From Neoalteromonas arenosi (GTDB lineage Bacteria > Pseudomonadota > Gammaproteobacteria > Enterobacterales > Alteromonadaceae), in assembly GCF_030362855.1 (NCBI RefSeq), contig NZ_JAUCBP010000007.1:1-64000 (forward strand): a stretch of DNA of 64,000 nucleotides. Reading direction: 5' to 3'. A program made the translations under genes and the position numbers. The notes under the pieces are model-generated. The model had not been told where the DNA came from. It made no database searches and saw only the letters and a program-made list of their open reading frames with translations. Numbering within the stretch: position 1 is the first letter of the stretch; each line of letters starts with the position of its first letter. Positions 37,733 to 46,919 of the stretch are shown here, one piece after another.

Positions 37733-38671
37733 TTGGCACAGTGCGTGCGTGACTTAAAGGCAGTAAAAAATTTGAAAACCCTTCTTGTACGACACCCGGT
37801 GCGCTTATTGTTGTTAGTGAGCTGGATTGCTCTTCTAATTGCTTTGCCGAATACAGCAGAGTTACTCAACGGCTATGGTGGTTTCAGTGCGTTGGGTATA
37901 ACAGGCGCAATCTTCGCAAACGCAACTGGAGCGGGTGGTGGCGTTGTATTCGTGCCATTTTTCAATCATCTCGGATTTTCAGCAATTACCATAGTTGCGA
38001 CAAGTTTTGCTATTCAGTGTTGCGGAATGACAGCAGGCGCTGTGACATGGTTTCGTTTTTATCGACAACATCACCGTCATGACGGTGACTGGGGCCAGAT
38101 GGGTAGAGTACTAGCGTTCAGCGTACCTTCGAGTATTTTGGGGATCTGGACGGTTCAGATCGTTGAGTATCAGCAGTGGTTTAGCCTACACGGTGACGGC
38201 GTTGAGGCACTGCATCTTTGGTTCGGTATATTTTCAATTCTTCTGGCTATTGCCATTTACGGCTCAATTCCTCTGCTCAAGCGCACGGAGTTTAACCAAT
38301 TGCTCGAGCGTACAGACCTATTGGCTCTGGGACTGATTGGTTATTGTGGTGGTGCGATAACAGCTTGGTTATCTGTAGGTGTCGGAGAACTCGTGGCCGT
38401 TTATTTAATTATGCGCGGATTCAATGTGACTTTTGCGATAGCCTGTGCCGTTATTCTCAGTGCGTTTAGTGTGTGGGGTGCGATTGGTTATCACGGTTTT
38501 ATCACAGATGCGATTTATTGGCCTGTTGTGCTCTTTGCCGGAGCCGGAGCAGTGATCGGAGGCATTATTGCCAAGCGGGTGGTGTTATTGTTCTCGCCAA
38601 CTCATTTAAAAGTATTTTTCGCATCCTGGGTGTTGCTGTTGGGTATGAGTGGACTGCCGAGTATTGCCTAA
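37733..38671 (+). CDS. TauE/SafE family sulfite exporter-like permease
   Basis: 312-residue membrane protein with about eight hydrophobic segments. The family motif GAIFANATGAGGGVVFVPFF is seen near residue 60 and a repeat-like IGYCGGAITAWLSVGVGELVAVYLI near 200. TauE proteins export sulfite or related organosulfur anions; substrate here is not shown. The start is uncertain: TTG 37733, GTG 37745 and TTG 37772 (the last with AAAGG 11 bp upstream) are all in frame and no ATG is available. Confidence 0.87.
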   Translation: MAQCVRDLKAVKNLKTLLVRHPVRLLLLVSWIALLIALPNTAELLNGYGGFSALGITGAIFANATGAGGGVVFVPFFNHLGFSAITIVATSFAIQCCGMTAGAVTWFRFYRQHHRHDGDWGQMGRVLAFSVPSSILGIWTVQIVEYQQWFSLHGDGVEALHLWFGIFSILLAIAIYGSIPLLKRTEFNQLLERTDLLALGLIGYCGGAITAWLSVGVGELVAVYLIMRGFNVTFAIACAVILSAFSVWGAIGYHGFITDAIYWPVVLFAGAGAVIGGIIAKRVVLLFSPTHLKVFFASWVLLLGMSGLPSIA

Positions 38672-38678
38672 CGTCAAG

Positions 38679-39032
38679 CTATACTCGATTTGCAACTAAT
38701 GAAGCGACTACCAACAACATAAAAATCGCGAAGGCTATTACATGCCCTGTGCGACGATTTACGGCTGAACGGTTCAATACATTATCGTTCAGAGTACGCC
38801 ACTCTTTGTTTGCCATAAACGTGTTATAGCGAAGTGCTTGCTCGGCTTCTTCATCATGGCGATTGACGTAACGCTCGTTCATGGTGTATCGAGTAAATGT
38901 TTTTGGTCTCCCAAGAGATTGGTAAAGATCAGGGTAGTTGCGTTTAAGATGTGCTAAGAAGCGATTGTGGTTGGCAAATGCCATCACAACACACAGAAGG
39001 TTGAGTACAAACAATACTACTAAAACAATCAT
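38679..39032 (-). CDS. Hypothetical two-span membrane protein
   Basis: 117-residue protein with TM segments at both ends (MIVLVVLFVLNLLCVVMAF and GHVIAFAIFMLLVVASLVA) around a charged cytosolic or periplasmic middle (YPDLYQSLGRP, EEAEQALRYNTFM). No family recognised. An in-frame TTG 12 bp upstream is an alternative start. Confidence 0.65.
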   Translation of the reverse strand: MIVLVVLFVLNLLCVVMAFANHNRFLAHLKRNYPDLYQSLGRPKTFTRYTMNERYVNRHDEEAEQALRYNTFMANKEWRTLNDNVLNRSAVNRRTGHVIAFAIFMLLVVASLVANRV

Positions 39033-39177
39033 TTTTTGCACCAATTCAAAAAAGTTACCGCTTAAATTACCTCTCCCTTGTAGCTTACCTCAGTTTGGTA
39101 TTCATAACCTAATCAGTCTTTCAACAAATCGACGAATAGGGTTTTCATATGCGTCTAAGCGAACTTTTTTAGATAAA

Positions 39178-39411
39178 CTACAATGGGTTATCGTTATTAA
39201 GAACTTCTTCTCGCTCGCGTTGGTAGGTATCGAAATCTTTCTGATACCGCGCTTCGCACTCCTCGCGTTGCGCACCGTAAAGCTTGCTGCACTCTCGCAT
39301 GCGATTCTCTTGCGCCGCATTGTATAAATCCCGCGAACTGCAGCCTCCGATTATTACAACAGCGCAGATCAGTAACCAAACGAACTTTTGTAGCCTAATA
39401 ACCCTTGCCAT
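39178..39411 (-). CDS. Small putative lipoprotein
   Basis: 77-residue protein with a signal and lipobox (VVIIGGC, Cys near 24), then a short Glu/Arg-rich helix containing ENRMRECSKLYGAQREECEARY with two Cys that could pair. The pattern YQ/RECxxxxGxxxxECxxR recurs in small gammaproteobacterial lipoproteins, but no name can be given. Confidence 0.7.
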   Translation of the reverse strand: MARVIRLQKFVWLLICAVVIIGGCSSRDLYNAAQENRMRECSKLYGAQREECEARYQKDFDTYQREREEVLNNDNPL

Positions 39412-39485
39412 TTTATTCCATTTGAAATTGTTCTTGATACTGTCAATATGACCGTATTGTTGCCAAAAAGTTTCAGCTACCGACT

Positions 39486-40829
39486 ATGCCTTCTACTCGA
39501 TTTTCGCCTGCGCAATACAGCCATGTCAAACATCCACAATGGTCGCGGGATGCTGCTATTTATCAAGTAAACACACGTCACTTCTCAGCTGAGGGTGACT
39601 TCAAAGGAGTGCAGCGGGACTTGCCGCGTATAAAGAGTCTAGGTGTTGACATCATTTGGTTGATGCCGATTCACCCAATTGGTGAGGTGGCACGGAAGGG
39701 GACATTAGGCAGTCCTTATGCAGTTAAAGATTACTTGGCTATCAACCCAGAGTTTGGCAGCCACGAAGACTTACATAGCTTGATTGCAGCGGTACACGAT
39801 CTAGATATGAAAGTAATTATTGACTGGGTAGCCAATCACAGTGCTTGGGATAATCCACTTACGCAATCTCATCCCCAATGGTACGCGCGCAATCATCGCG
39901 GCGAGTTTAGACCATCTCCTTGGTGGGATTGGAGCGATATTATTGAGTTTGATTACAGTCATGCGGATCTGCGCGAATACATGATTGAGGCCATGTGTTA
40001 CTGGGTTGATGAATTCGACATCGATGGTTTTCGCTGTGACGTGGCCGGCTATGTTCCGAATGATTTTTGGCGCCAAGCGCGGACCGAGCTAGAAAAATTA
40101 AAGCCGGTGTTCATGCTGGCAGAATGGGAAGCGCGAGATATGCATGAGTACGCGTTTGATATGACTTATGCGTGGTCTTGGAACGAGATTATGCACGGTA
40201 TTGCTCACGGCAAATTATCATTGGATAAACTGCGCAAATATTACTCATGGAATGAACGCGCATGGCCTAAACAGGCCTATCGAATGACTTTTGTCAGTAA
40301 TAACGATAAAAACGCTTGGGATGGTACGCAATTCGAGCAATTTGGTGACTGCTTAGACAATGCCATCGTATTGTCTTCTCTGGGAGAAGGAATGCCGTTA
40401 ATTCACAATGGTCAAGAAGCGGGTGAATCGAAACGATTGCAATTTTTTGAATGCGATCCGATTGAGTGGCAAGCACACTACATTGGAGATTTATATCGGC
40501 AGTTGTTGGATCTGCGCAAACGATTCACAGCGCTCCACAATGGTGAGTTTGGCGCGACGATGTTACAAGTTAATACCGATCATGCTGATAAGGTCTTTGC
40601 ATTCGTTCGGCGCAATGGTGAGCATGCTGTATTAGTTATCCTCAACTTTACCGACATGATGCTGAAGGTGGAAATGCAAGCAGATTTAATCGCTGGCGAT
40701 TGGCAAGAGCAGTTTCTGTTATCGGCCACTCACCAGAGTGGAGCCGGCCAACTCTGCAAAATTGACCAGCCGATGAGCCTAGACGCATGGAAGGCGAGAG
40801 TGTTTATTCAGCAAACGCCTTGGGTCTAA
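39486..40829 (+). CDS. Alpha-amylase family glycosyl hydrolase (GH13)
   Basis: 447-residue GH13 (beta/alpha)8 enzyme acting on alpha-glucans or oligosaccharides. Conserved regions: DWVANHS near 118, GFRCDVAG with the nucleophile Asp near 181, FMLAEWE with the acid/base Glu near 212, and VSNNDKNAW with the transition-state Asp near 277. No signal peptide, so cytosolic. A C-terminal beta domain (from about 365) follows. Exact specificity cannot be read. Its 3' end overlaps the converging gene by 26 bp. Confidence 0.93.
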   Translation: MPSTRFSPAQYSHVKHPQWSRDAAIYQVNTRHFSAEGDFKGVQRDLPRIKSLGVDIIWLMPIHPIGEVARKGTLGSPYAVKDYLAINPEFGSHEDLHSLIAAVHDLDMKVIIDWVANHSAWDNPLTQSHPQWYARNHRGEFRPSPWWDWSDIIEFDYSHADLREYMIEAMCYWVDEFDIDGFRCDVAGYVPNDFWRQARTELEKLKPVFMLAEWEARDMHEYAFDMTYAWSWNEIMHGIAHGKLSLDKLRKYYSWNERAWPKQAYRMTFVSNNDKNAWDGTQFEQFGDCLDNAIVLSSLGEGMPLIHNGQEAGESKRLQFFECDPIEWQAHYIGDLYRQLLDLRKRFTALHNGEFGATMLQVNTDHADKVFAFVRRNGEHAVLVILNFTDMMLKVEMQADLIAGDWQEQFLLSATHQSGAGQLCKIDQPMSLDAWKARVFIQQTPWV

Positions 40830-41577
40830 TAACGTGCAAGTCGAGCTGTGTAACACCTTGATTTAGCAAGGCTACAATTTCCTGGTATTTGGGCATTGCT
40901 CGGAGTCTTGCGAGGGCACCGGCGTCAGGCCACTCCACAAATGTTATCTGATCGGGCGCTGGCGTATTGGGTTGGTCAGACTCAATCTTGGGGTGGCGGA
41001 TCTTAAACATAAATCGGGCACCTATTTCAGTTAGCAGTGGCTCTACGCTGTCCAAATATTGGTAATAATCGTCAGGTCGCTCGGTATTGACCCATGCGAA
41101 CGCAACTGTGTAGCTTTTATCTGCCGAGAAGGACATGTTCTGTGGTTGATCTACCTCACCATTGTACAGGCGAATGTCTTGCCAAGCAGCGCTGCGGTTG
41201 CGTTTGAGCTCTGGCCATCGGGGTTCCTGCTCAAAAGCCGATATTGCCATGGGTGAAGGCCATGATCCGATAATAATTGTAGGGGGCTTAAAGTTGCCTA
41301 ATATCGTTCTTTCGACCACAAGTTGACCGTGATTAGTAAATCCGTACTGTTCAGCCAAAGGTATTGCATCGCGATAATACTGGCGGCGCAACGGTAAGGT
41401 TTCTGGAGACGTTACGGGAGCGATCAACTGTACAACTTGTCCTGGTTTAATATCAACCGCCCAGTGTTGGGTATTGGCAAATACGCCCAGTGACATTGTC
41501 GATAAAATCAGGATTGCGGCAATTAAATTTATATTTAACAGTTGCTTAAGTGTGTATTTTGATTGTGTTACAAACAT
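40804..41577 (-). CDS. Secreted protein with two DUF1330-like (dimeric alpha-beta barrel) halves
   Basis: 257-residue exported protein: a signal helix at about 14-35 ending VFA, then two related halves. Each has a strand, a helix and a P-x-x-A-ISAF/GALARLRAMP element (PSPMAISAFEQEPRWPELKR near 107; WPDAGALARLRAMPKYQEIV near 218), as in DUF1330/ABM folds. Function unknown. It is divergent from a LysR gene across 99 bp, so that regulator likely controls it. Confidence 0.65.
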   Translation of the reverse strand: MFVTQSKYTLKQLLNINLIAAILILSTMSLGVFANTQHWAVDIKPGQVVQLIAPVTSPETLPLRRQYYRDAIPLAEQYGFTNHGQLVVERTILGNFKPPTIIIGSWPSPMAISAFEQEPRWPELKRNRSAAWQDIRLYNGEVDQPQNMSFSADKSYTVAFAWVNTERPDDYYQYLDSVEPLLTEIGARFMFKIRHPKIESDQPNTPAPDQITFVEWPDAGALARLRAMPKYQEIVALLNQGVTQLDLHVIRPKAFAE

Positions 41578-41676
41578 TGTTCCGAGTCCTTGCGAGAGCT
41601 TTTTATGGCACTTTAGCGAGCCTTAAAACACGAATCGAGGCTTGTTTTTTGTTTTTGTTGGTGCAAAATCGTTCCA

Positions 41677-42552
41677 ATGGAAGATTGGAATGATTATTTA
41701 TTGATTCTTGCACTGCATCGCGCGGGTACACTGCGCGGCGCTGCAATGACATTGGCGACTACACACACAACGGTGTCGCGACGCTTAGAGCAATTGCATC
41801 GCAGGCATCAAGGTAATGTATTTGAAAAGAGTGTTGGCGGTTATCAAATTACTGCATTTGGCGAGCCATTATTAGCACTTGCGCGCCGCATGGAACAAGT
41901 GGTTGTGAATGCGGAGCGGAAGGTTTCAGCGGCTGATGATGCGCTGGCGGGGAAACTAACCCTGTCTATTGGCGAACCTATGGCGCAATATTTATTACTC
42001 GATGAGCTTTTTGCCTTTACGCAGCGCTATCCGCGTATTCAGTTACATATCAATAGTTCGACTCGGTTCGCCGATCTGGATAAATCAGAAGCTGATGTCG
42101 TTATTCGCGCGGCGCGCAAACTGCCGGAGCATTTAGTGGGGCATCGATTGTTTCCCTACAGTATTTGCTACTACGCCAATCCCGAATATCTAGCGTCTAC
42201 ACCACGTAACGAATTGCGCTGGATCGCCCCCTCACAGGCCGAGCAATGGTCAGACTTAGTTGACGGTTCACCTTACCCAGAAGCGCCTATTGGTATCACG
42301 ATTGATGATATTGTTACCCGTTTTATTGCGTTGAAGCGCGGACAAGGGTTGGGGCGCACCGCCTGTTTTCTGGGTGACGGTTGTGCTGAACTAATCAGAT
42401 TGCCCAACACTATACCCACACCACAAGTGGATATTTGGGTGTTGACTCATCCAGATCTGAAAGATACACCGCGCGTAAAATTGCTGATGCAGTATTTAAC
42501 CCATGCATTGCGAGAAAAACGCGCACTTATTCAAGGCGAAATAAGCCGTTAG
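41677..42552 (+). CDS. LysR family transcriptional regulator
   Basis: 291-residue LysR-type regulator. The N-terminal winged HTH (about 5-65) reads LALHRAGTLRGAAMTLATTHTTVSRRLEQL, followed by the effector domain (from 90, LTLSIGEPMAQYLLLDELFAF) resembling those of the more compact, single-gene-context group. It is divergent from the DUF1330-like gene, its probable target. Confidence 0.92.
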   Translation: MEDWNDYLLILALHRAGTLRGAAMTLATTHTTVSRRLEQLHRRHQGNVFEKSVGGYQITAFGEPLLALARRMEQVVVNAERKVSAADDALAGKLTLSIGEPMAQYLLLDELFAFTQRYPRIQLHINSSTRFADLDKSEADVVIRAARKLPEHLVGHRLFPYSICYYANPEYLASTPRNELRWIAPSQAEQWSDLVDGSPYPEAPIGITIDDIVTRFIALKRGQGLGRTACFLGDGCAELIRLPNTIPTPQVDIWVLTHPDLKDTPRVKLLMQYLTHALREKRALIQGEISR

Positions 42553-42638
42553 TTACTGGGTATCTATAGCAAAATGACAGGCGATATCTGAAAAATTATT
42601 TGGCATAATTACCGAATTAGTCGCAATAGAAGTTTTCA

Positions 42639-44615
42639 ATGTCAAAAATCGCCGCAATATTCTCCGCTGACGGTTTGCTTGCGGAGCATATCACTGGCTA
42701 CTCGCCGCGCCAATCACAAACTGAAATGGCCAATGCCGTTGCGAATACTCTCAAAGACAAAAGCGCTTTGATTGTGGAGGCGGGCACGGGTACCGGCAAA
42801 ACCTTCGCCTATTTGGCGCCAGTGTTAGTGGGGCAACGCAAGGTGATCATCTCCACCGGCACTAAAAATCTTCAAGAGCAACTCTACCATCGCGATTTGC
42901 CTGTTATCCGCGAGGCACTCAGTGGCGAGCGACAAATCGCCTTGTTAAAAGGCCGAGCGAATTATTTGTGCATTCATCGTTTAGCCCAAAACACTCGCTC
43001 AACTACGCTGTTAGACGCGGAAACTCTCGAGCAAATGACGCATGTAAAACAGTGGTCAACTGCAACCAAAACTGGGGATGTCGGTGAACTTACAGCAATC
43101 CCCGAGGATGCCAAGGTTTTGCCGTTAGTCACATCTACAGTGGATAATTGCGCCGGTAAAGATTGTCCCGAATACTCAGACTGTTACTTAGTGAAAGCGC
43201 GTAAAAAAGCGCTTGAGGCAGACGTCATTGTGGTCAACCACCACTTATTTTTTGCTGATATGGCGCTTAAGGACACCGGGTTTGGTGAGCTGATCCCCGA
43301 AGTTGACGCGGTTATCTTTGATGAGGCGCATCAAATACCGGAAATAGCCAGTGAGTATTTTGGTGAGTCATTATCTAGCCGACAATTGTTTGATATGTGC
43401 AAAGATATCTCACTGCTCTATCGAACCTCGTTGAAAGATGCTCAGCAACTGGATCGCGCAGCAGATAAGTGTAGGCAGTTATTGCAAGACTTCCGCTTAC
43501 TTTTTCCTGAGTCTCCGCAACGTGGAGATTGGCGCAAAGCACTTAATCGCGACGATGTTGAAACGGCGATTTTCCGCTTAAAAGATGCGTTAGGCGTGTT
43601 GCATCAAGTGATGAAACTACACATTGGCAGAGACAAAGATCTCGACAACATGTTCGAGCGCTTGTCGATAAGTCGAGAGCGCCTTGACGCGATGTTAAAC
43701 CTCGACAAAACAGGGGTTAGTTTATGGTATGAAACTACACCAAGACACGTGGTTTTGCATTTAACGCCTCTATCAATAGCGAATAAATTCCGTGAATTTG
43801 TTGAGGGAGATGACAAAGCCTGGATATTTACCTCTGCGACATTAATGGTCGACGGTGGGTTTAAGCACTTTCAGGCACGTATGGGATTGGAATCTGCAGA
43901 CACACTGCTGCTAGATAGCCCGTTTGACTATCAGCAACAGTCAATGCTCTGCGTTCCGAGATTCTTACCCGAAGCCAATTCACCGCAGCGGATAACGCGT
44001 TTGGTTGCGATCGCCGAGCGTGTTATCGAGGCGAGTAATGGGCGCTGTTTTTTACTGTTTACCAGTCATGCAACCCTGCGCGCAGTTGCTGAAGCACTGT
44101 TGCAAACCAGTACGCGAACGATTTTAGTGCAAGGTACGACATCCAAACGCGCACTGCTCAATGCCTACCTGACCGATAAAAACGCAGTTTTACTGGGGAC
44201 TGGAGCATTCTGGGAGGGCGTTGATGTGCGCGGTGATGACTTGATTTGCGTGATGATCGACAAGCTACCATTTGCTGCACCCGATGACCCCTTGCTACAA
44301 GCGCGCAGTGAAGATTGTAAGCGTCGAGGGGGCAATCCATTTGCACAAATTGCGATTCCGCAAGCCGTTATTGCGCTAAAACAAGGCGCAGGGCGGTTGA
44401 TCAGGGATGCGAGTGATTCAGGTGTACTGATTATCTGTGACCATCGCCTAGTGACTAAGGACTATGGTAAGATCTTCTTAAGTAGTTTACCGCCAATGCG
44501 TCGCAGCAGAGATTTGCAGGCCACGCTCGACTTTTTAACTCAAATAAGAACGCCAAAACCTTCTGAAGTTAGTGAAGCGACTCACTTAACGGAACAATCC
44601 GATGTTGAAGCATAA
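42639..44615 (+). CDS. yoaA: ATP-dependent helicase of the YoaA/DinG family
   Basis: 658-residue XPD-like 5'-3' helicase. Motif I is EAGTGTGKTFAYLAP (near 45-60) and the DEAH box is VIFDEAHQIPEIA (near 230). Between them an iron-sulfur cluster site is seen: Cys in ANYLCIHRL plus CAGKDCPEYSDC. Motif V/VI parts are GAFWEGVDVRGDDL and QGAGRLIRDASDSG. YoaA works with HolC in E. coli at stalled forks. Length and neighbour tsaB fit YoaA rather than DinG. Confidence 0.93.
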   Translation: MSKIAAIFSADGLLAEHITGYSPRQSQTEMANAVANTLKDKSALIVEAGTGTGKTFAYLAPVLVGQRKVIISTGTKNLQEQLYHRDLPVIREALSGERQIALLKGRANYLCIHRLAQNTRSTTLLDAETLEQMTHVKQWSTATKTGDVGELTAIPEDAKVLPLVTSTVDNCAGKDCPEYSDCYLVKARKKALEADVIVVNHHLFFADMALKDTGFGELIPEVDAVIFDEAHQIPEIASEYFGESLSSRQLFDMCKDISLLYRTSLKDAQQLDRAADKCRQLLQDFRLLFPESPQRGDWRKALNRDDVETAIFRLKDALGVLHQVMKLHIGRDKDLDNMFERLSISRERLDAMLNLDKTGVSLWYETTPRHVVLHLTPLSIANKFREFVEGDDKAWIFTSATLMVDGGFKHFQARMGLESADTLLLDSPFDYQQQSMLCVPRFLPEANSPQRITRLVAIAERVIEASNGRCFLLFTSHATLRAVAEALLQTSTRTILVQGTTSKRALLNAYLTDKNAVLLGTGAFWEGVDVRGDDLICVMIDKLPFAAPDDPLLQARSEDCKRRGGNPFAQIAIPQAVIALKQGAGRLIRDASDSGVLIICDHRLVTKDYGKIFLSSLPPMRRSRDLQATLDFLTQIRTPKPSEVSEATHLTEQSDVEA

Positions 44616-45312
44616 ACCAGAACAAACATTACTAGTCTTAGACACTGCGACAGAGTCTTGCTCGGTGGCGCTATGGCATAACCAGCGTGTTTATTCGCGT
44701 TTTGAAATTTGTCCGCAGCAACACAGCCAACGCATATTACCTATGATTCAATCGGTGTGTGATGAAGCCGACATAACCTTGAAAGACTTGGATGTTCTCG
44801 GTTTCGGTCGAGGTCCTGGAAGTTTCACTGGTGTTCGCATCGCCATTGCAACTATACAAGGGTTGGCATTTGGACTGAACGTTCCTGTGGTCGGAGTCTC
44901 AACCTTACTGGCTTTGGCTCAAGAAGTTTCGGCTAACACGGATAAGGATGATATTTTAGTCGCAATAGACGCGCGCATGAATGAGGTTTATTTCGCTCAT
45001 TATAAGCGGGTTGGAGAGGTATTGGAGATACAAGGTCAAGAGTGTGTGGTTGACCCACAGATTGCTCAGCAGCATGTGCGCAACGCAGATGATCCCGAAT
45101 TTGCAGGGACCGGGTGGCAAGCCTACGAAGCACTAAGCACGTTTATACCCGAGGGAACTACAGAGCTATCGGTTACATTGCCAAACGCTAAATTCATGCT
45201 ACCTGAAGTGGAGCAAGCGATTATCGAACAGCGCCTCCAATCGATCATGGACGTACAGCCCGTGTATTTGCGAGACACAGTGACATGGAAGAAGTTACCT
45301 GGACGTGAATAG
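44602..45312 (+). CDS. tsaB: tRNA t6A synthesis protein TsaB
   Basis: 236-residue TsaB, the platform subunit of the TsaBDE complex that makes N6-threonylcarbamoyl-adenosine in tRNA. LLVLDTATESCSVALW opens the ASKHA fold and GFGRGPGSFTGVRIAIATIQGLA (near 70-92) is the family hallmark. The start overlaps the helicase end by 14 bp, as in the yoaA-tsaB pair of E. coli. Confidence 0.96.
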   Translation: MLKHKPEQTLLVLDTATESCSVALWHNQRVYSRFEICPQQHSQRILPMIQSVCDEADITLKDLDVLGFGRGPGSFTGVRIAIATIQGLAFGLNVPVVGVSTLLALAQEVSANTDKDDILVAIDARMNEVYFAHYKRVGEVLEIQGQECVVDPQIAQQHVRNADDPEFAGTGWQAYEALSTFIPEGTTELSVTLPNAKFMLPEVEQAIIEQRLQSIMDVQPVYLRDTVTWKKLPGRE

Positions 45313-45449
45313 CAAAACGAATTTTCACAACATCAACAGTGCTTTACTTTTGACCTGCTAAACTGACAAAACAACCAATAGTTTACAAAGCTGGAACGGT
45401 TATTGAATCGCATCCAGGTTTGTAGCCAATTAAGTAAGGTCTGTAGTAC

Positions 45450-45770
45450 GTGGAAATTGAGTCGTCGATAGTCGCCTCACAAAATGCTCTCATCATTAAC
45501 CCTGCGCAACGACAACCTGAGCGCGAGGCGGAAGCGCGCGCCCAGCAACAGCAACGCCAACAGACTGAGCTACCAGTAACACAAACCGTATCTCGACAAG
45601 CAAATGCAGAGGCATTTGAGCAAGCCGAGCGCTTCCGTCAGCAACGGCGCAGCAACTACGATGCGCCTAACCCGCAAACTCAAGCGGCTTTAAACACCTA
45701 CCAGAGCTTACAAACCGAACAGCGCAGAGAAGAAATAAGAGGTCTGCTAGGTATCGATATTTACGCATAA
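45450..45770 (+). CDS. Small Gln/Arg-rich conserved-looking protein
   Basis: 106-residue protein starting at GTG, with AAGG 10 bp upstream. A Gln/Arg/Glu-rich middle (AEARAQQQQRQQ) is followed by TQAALNTYQSLQTEQRREEI and a C-terminus RGLLGIDIYA. The NTYQSLQ...LLGIDIYA end resembles a short conserved gammaproteobacterial family without known role. No signal or TM. Followed by a terminator. Confidence 0.65.
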   Translation: MEIESSIVASQNALIINPAQRQPEREAEARAQQQQRQQTELPVTQTVSRQANAEAFEQAERFRQQRRSNYDAPNPQTQAALNTYQSLQTEQRREEIRGLLGIDIYA

Positions 45771-45816
45771 TAATGGGTTGTTATTTGCCACGTTGTGGCA
45801 ATATTATTCCCGCTAA

Positions 45817-45839
45817 CGGCAACAATTTGCCGGCTTTTT
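45817..45839 (+). terminator. Rho-independent terminator
   Basis: Stem CGGCAA / TTGCCG with a 4-base loop, then GGC and five T. A second hairpin TTGCCAC/GTGGCAA lies just before it (45785-45801). Confidence 0.6.
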
Positions 45840-45910
45840 CAGCGCAACAACATTGCAAAATGAGCGGTTAACGGGTTTACTGTCTAAACAGCCGGAAGTG
45901 GTAAGACATT

Positions 45911-46792
45911 ATGCCTAATCATTTAGTACCGATAGCGTTTGAACTACCTCATATTACCTTGCGAGGGTTAACCAATAACCTTACCCATAAGCCCCTTATA
46001 GTAGCGTTACACGGCTGGTTAGATAATGCCGCTAGCTTTATACCTCTATTAACCGAAGTCACGGATTATCACATTATTGCACTCGATTGGGCAGGGCATG
46101 GATTATCTGATCATCGTCCACCAGGCACAGATTATCAGCAGTTTGATTACATCGACGACTTACATCAGTTGCTCACAGAGCAGAAGTGGGAAAACGTAAT
46201 ACTTATGGGGCATTCTATGGGCGGGATTCTATCAAGTATTTACGCAGCAACTTTTCCTGAAATGGTAAGAGCCGTCGTGTCGATTGACGCAATGGGGCCA
46301 ATCACTACGGAAAGTTCAGTAGCGGAAAATCTGCGCACAGGCGTATTAAGTCGGCATCAGCGCCGCGCCAAACGATCGATAGCCAGTCCTGTGCCTCTGA
46401 CACAACTGATAGATAAACGGCAACAACATACGGAGTTAAGTGGTGAACTGGTAGAGTTATTGATCAAAAGAGCTACTCGCCCGGTGATTGTTGAGGCTGG
46501 AGATGGTGGTACTCAGGTTGTGTGGCGCACCGACAGCCGTCTGCGCAATGCTTCTTTGATTCGCTTAACTGAGCAGCAGGCGCAAGAGTTGATGACCGAG
46601 TTGAGCTGTCCGATGCAAATTATTATTGCCGATGACGGTTTACTGGCTAAACGCGGTCTCTGGCAACAGCGCGAGCAGTGGTTTGGCAGTGCTGAAATTG
46701 TTCACCTGACAGGAGGTCATCACTTACATATGTATAACACCGAGCAGATTTGGGCACCGATCGCAGCATTTTTGCACAATATAAGTACATGA
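45911..46792 (+). CDS. Alpha/beta-hydrolase
   Basis: 293-residue alpha/beta-fold hydrolase. The oxyanion HG motif is IVALHGWLDN near 33, the nucleophile elbow LMGHSMGGILS near 98 (Ser100) and the catalytic His LTGGHHLHMYN near 276. No signal peptide. Substrate unknown; it lies upstream of fadD, so a lipid ester or acyl thioester is plausible. Confidence 0.9.
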   Translation: MPNHLVPIAFELPHITLRGLTNNLTHKPLIVALHGWLDNAASFIPLLTEVTDYHIIALDWAGHGLSDHRPPGTDYQQFDYIDDLHQLLTEQKWENVILMGHSMGGILSSIYAATFPEMVRAVVSIDAMGPITTESSVAENLRTGVLSRHQRRAKRSIASPVPLTQLIDKRQQHTELSGELVELLIKRATRPVIVEAGDGGTQVVWRTDSRLRNASLIRLTEQQAQELMTELSCPMQIIIADDGLLAKRGLWQQREQWFGSAEIVHLTGGHHLHMYNTEQIWAPIAAFLHNIST

Positions 46793-46855
46793 AATTAACA
46801 TTTGTAGCTTCGCATCATTTAACTTTGTGTTACCTTTATACAAGATGCCTTGTTG

Positions 46856-46875
46856 CTGATACCAACCGCTATCAG
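46856..46875. promoter_or_regulatory. Inverted repeat upstream of fadD
   Basis: CTGATA / TATCAG 6-bp arms with an 8-base spacer, 45 bp before the fadD start. It does not match the FadR pattern seen at 53003. A role as operator is only positional. Confidence 0.3.
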
Positions 46876-46919
46876 TGATATGTAACGATAAACAAATAAT
46901 AAATAAAGCTGGAAACACC

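Noticed and set aside
46793-46919. FadR operator in front of fadD
   Set aside because: No ACTGGT/ACCAGT half-sites; only an unrelated CTGATA/TATCAG repeat.
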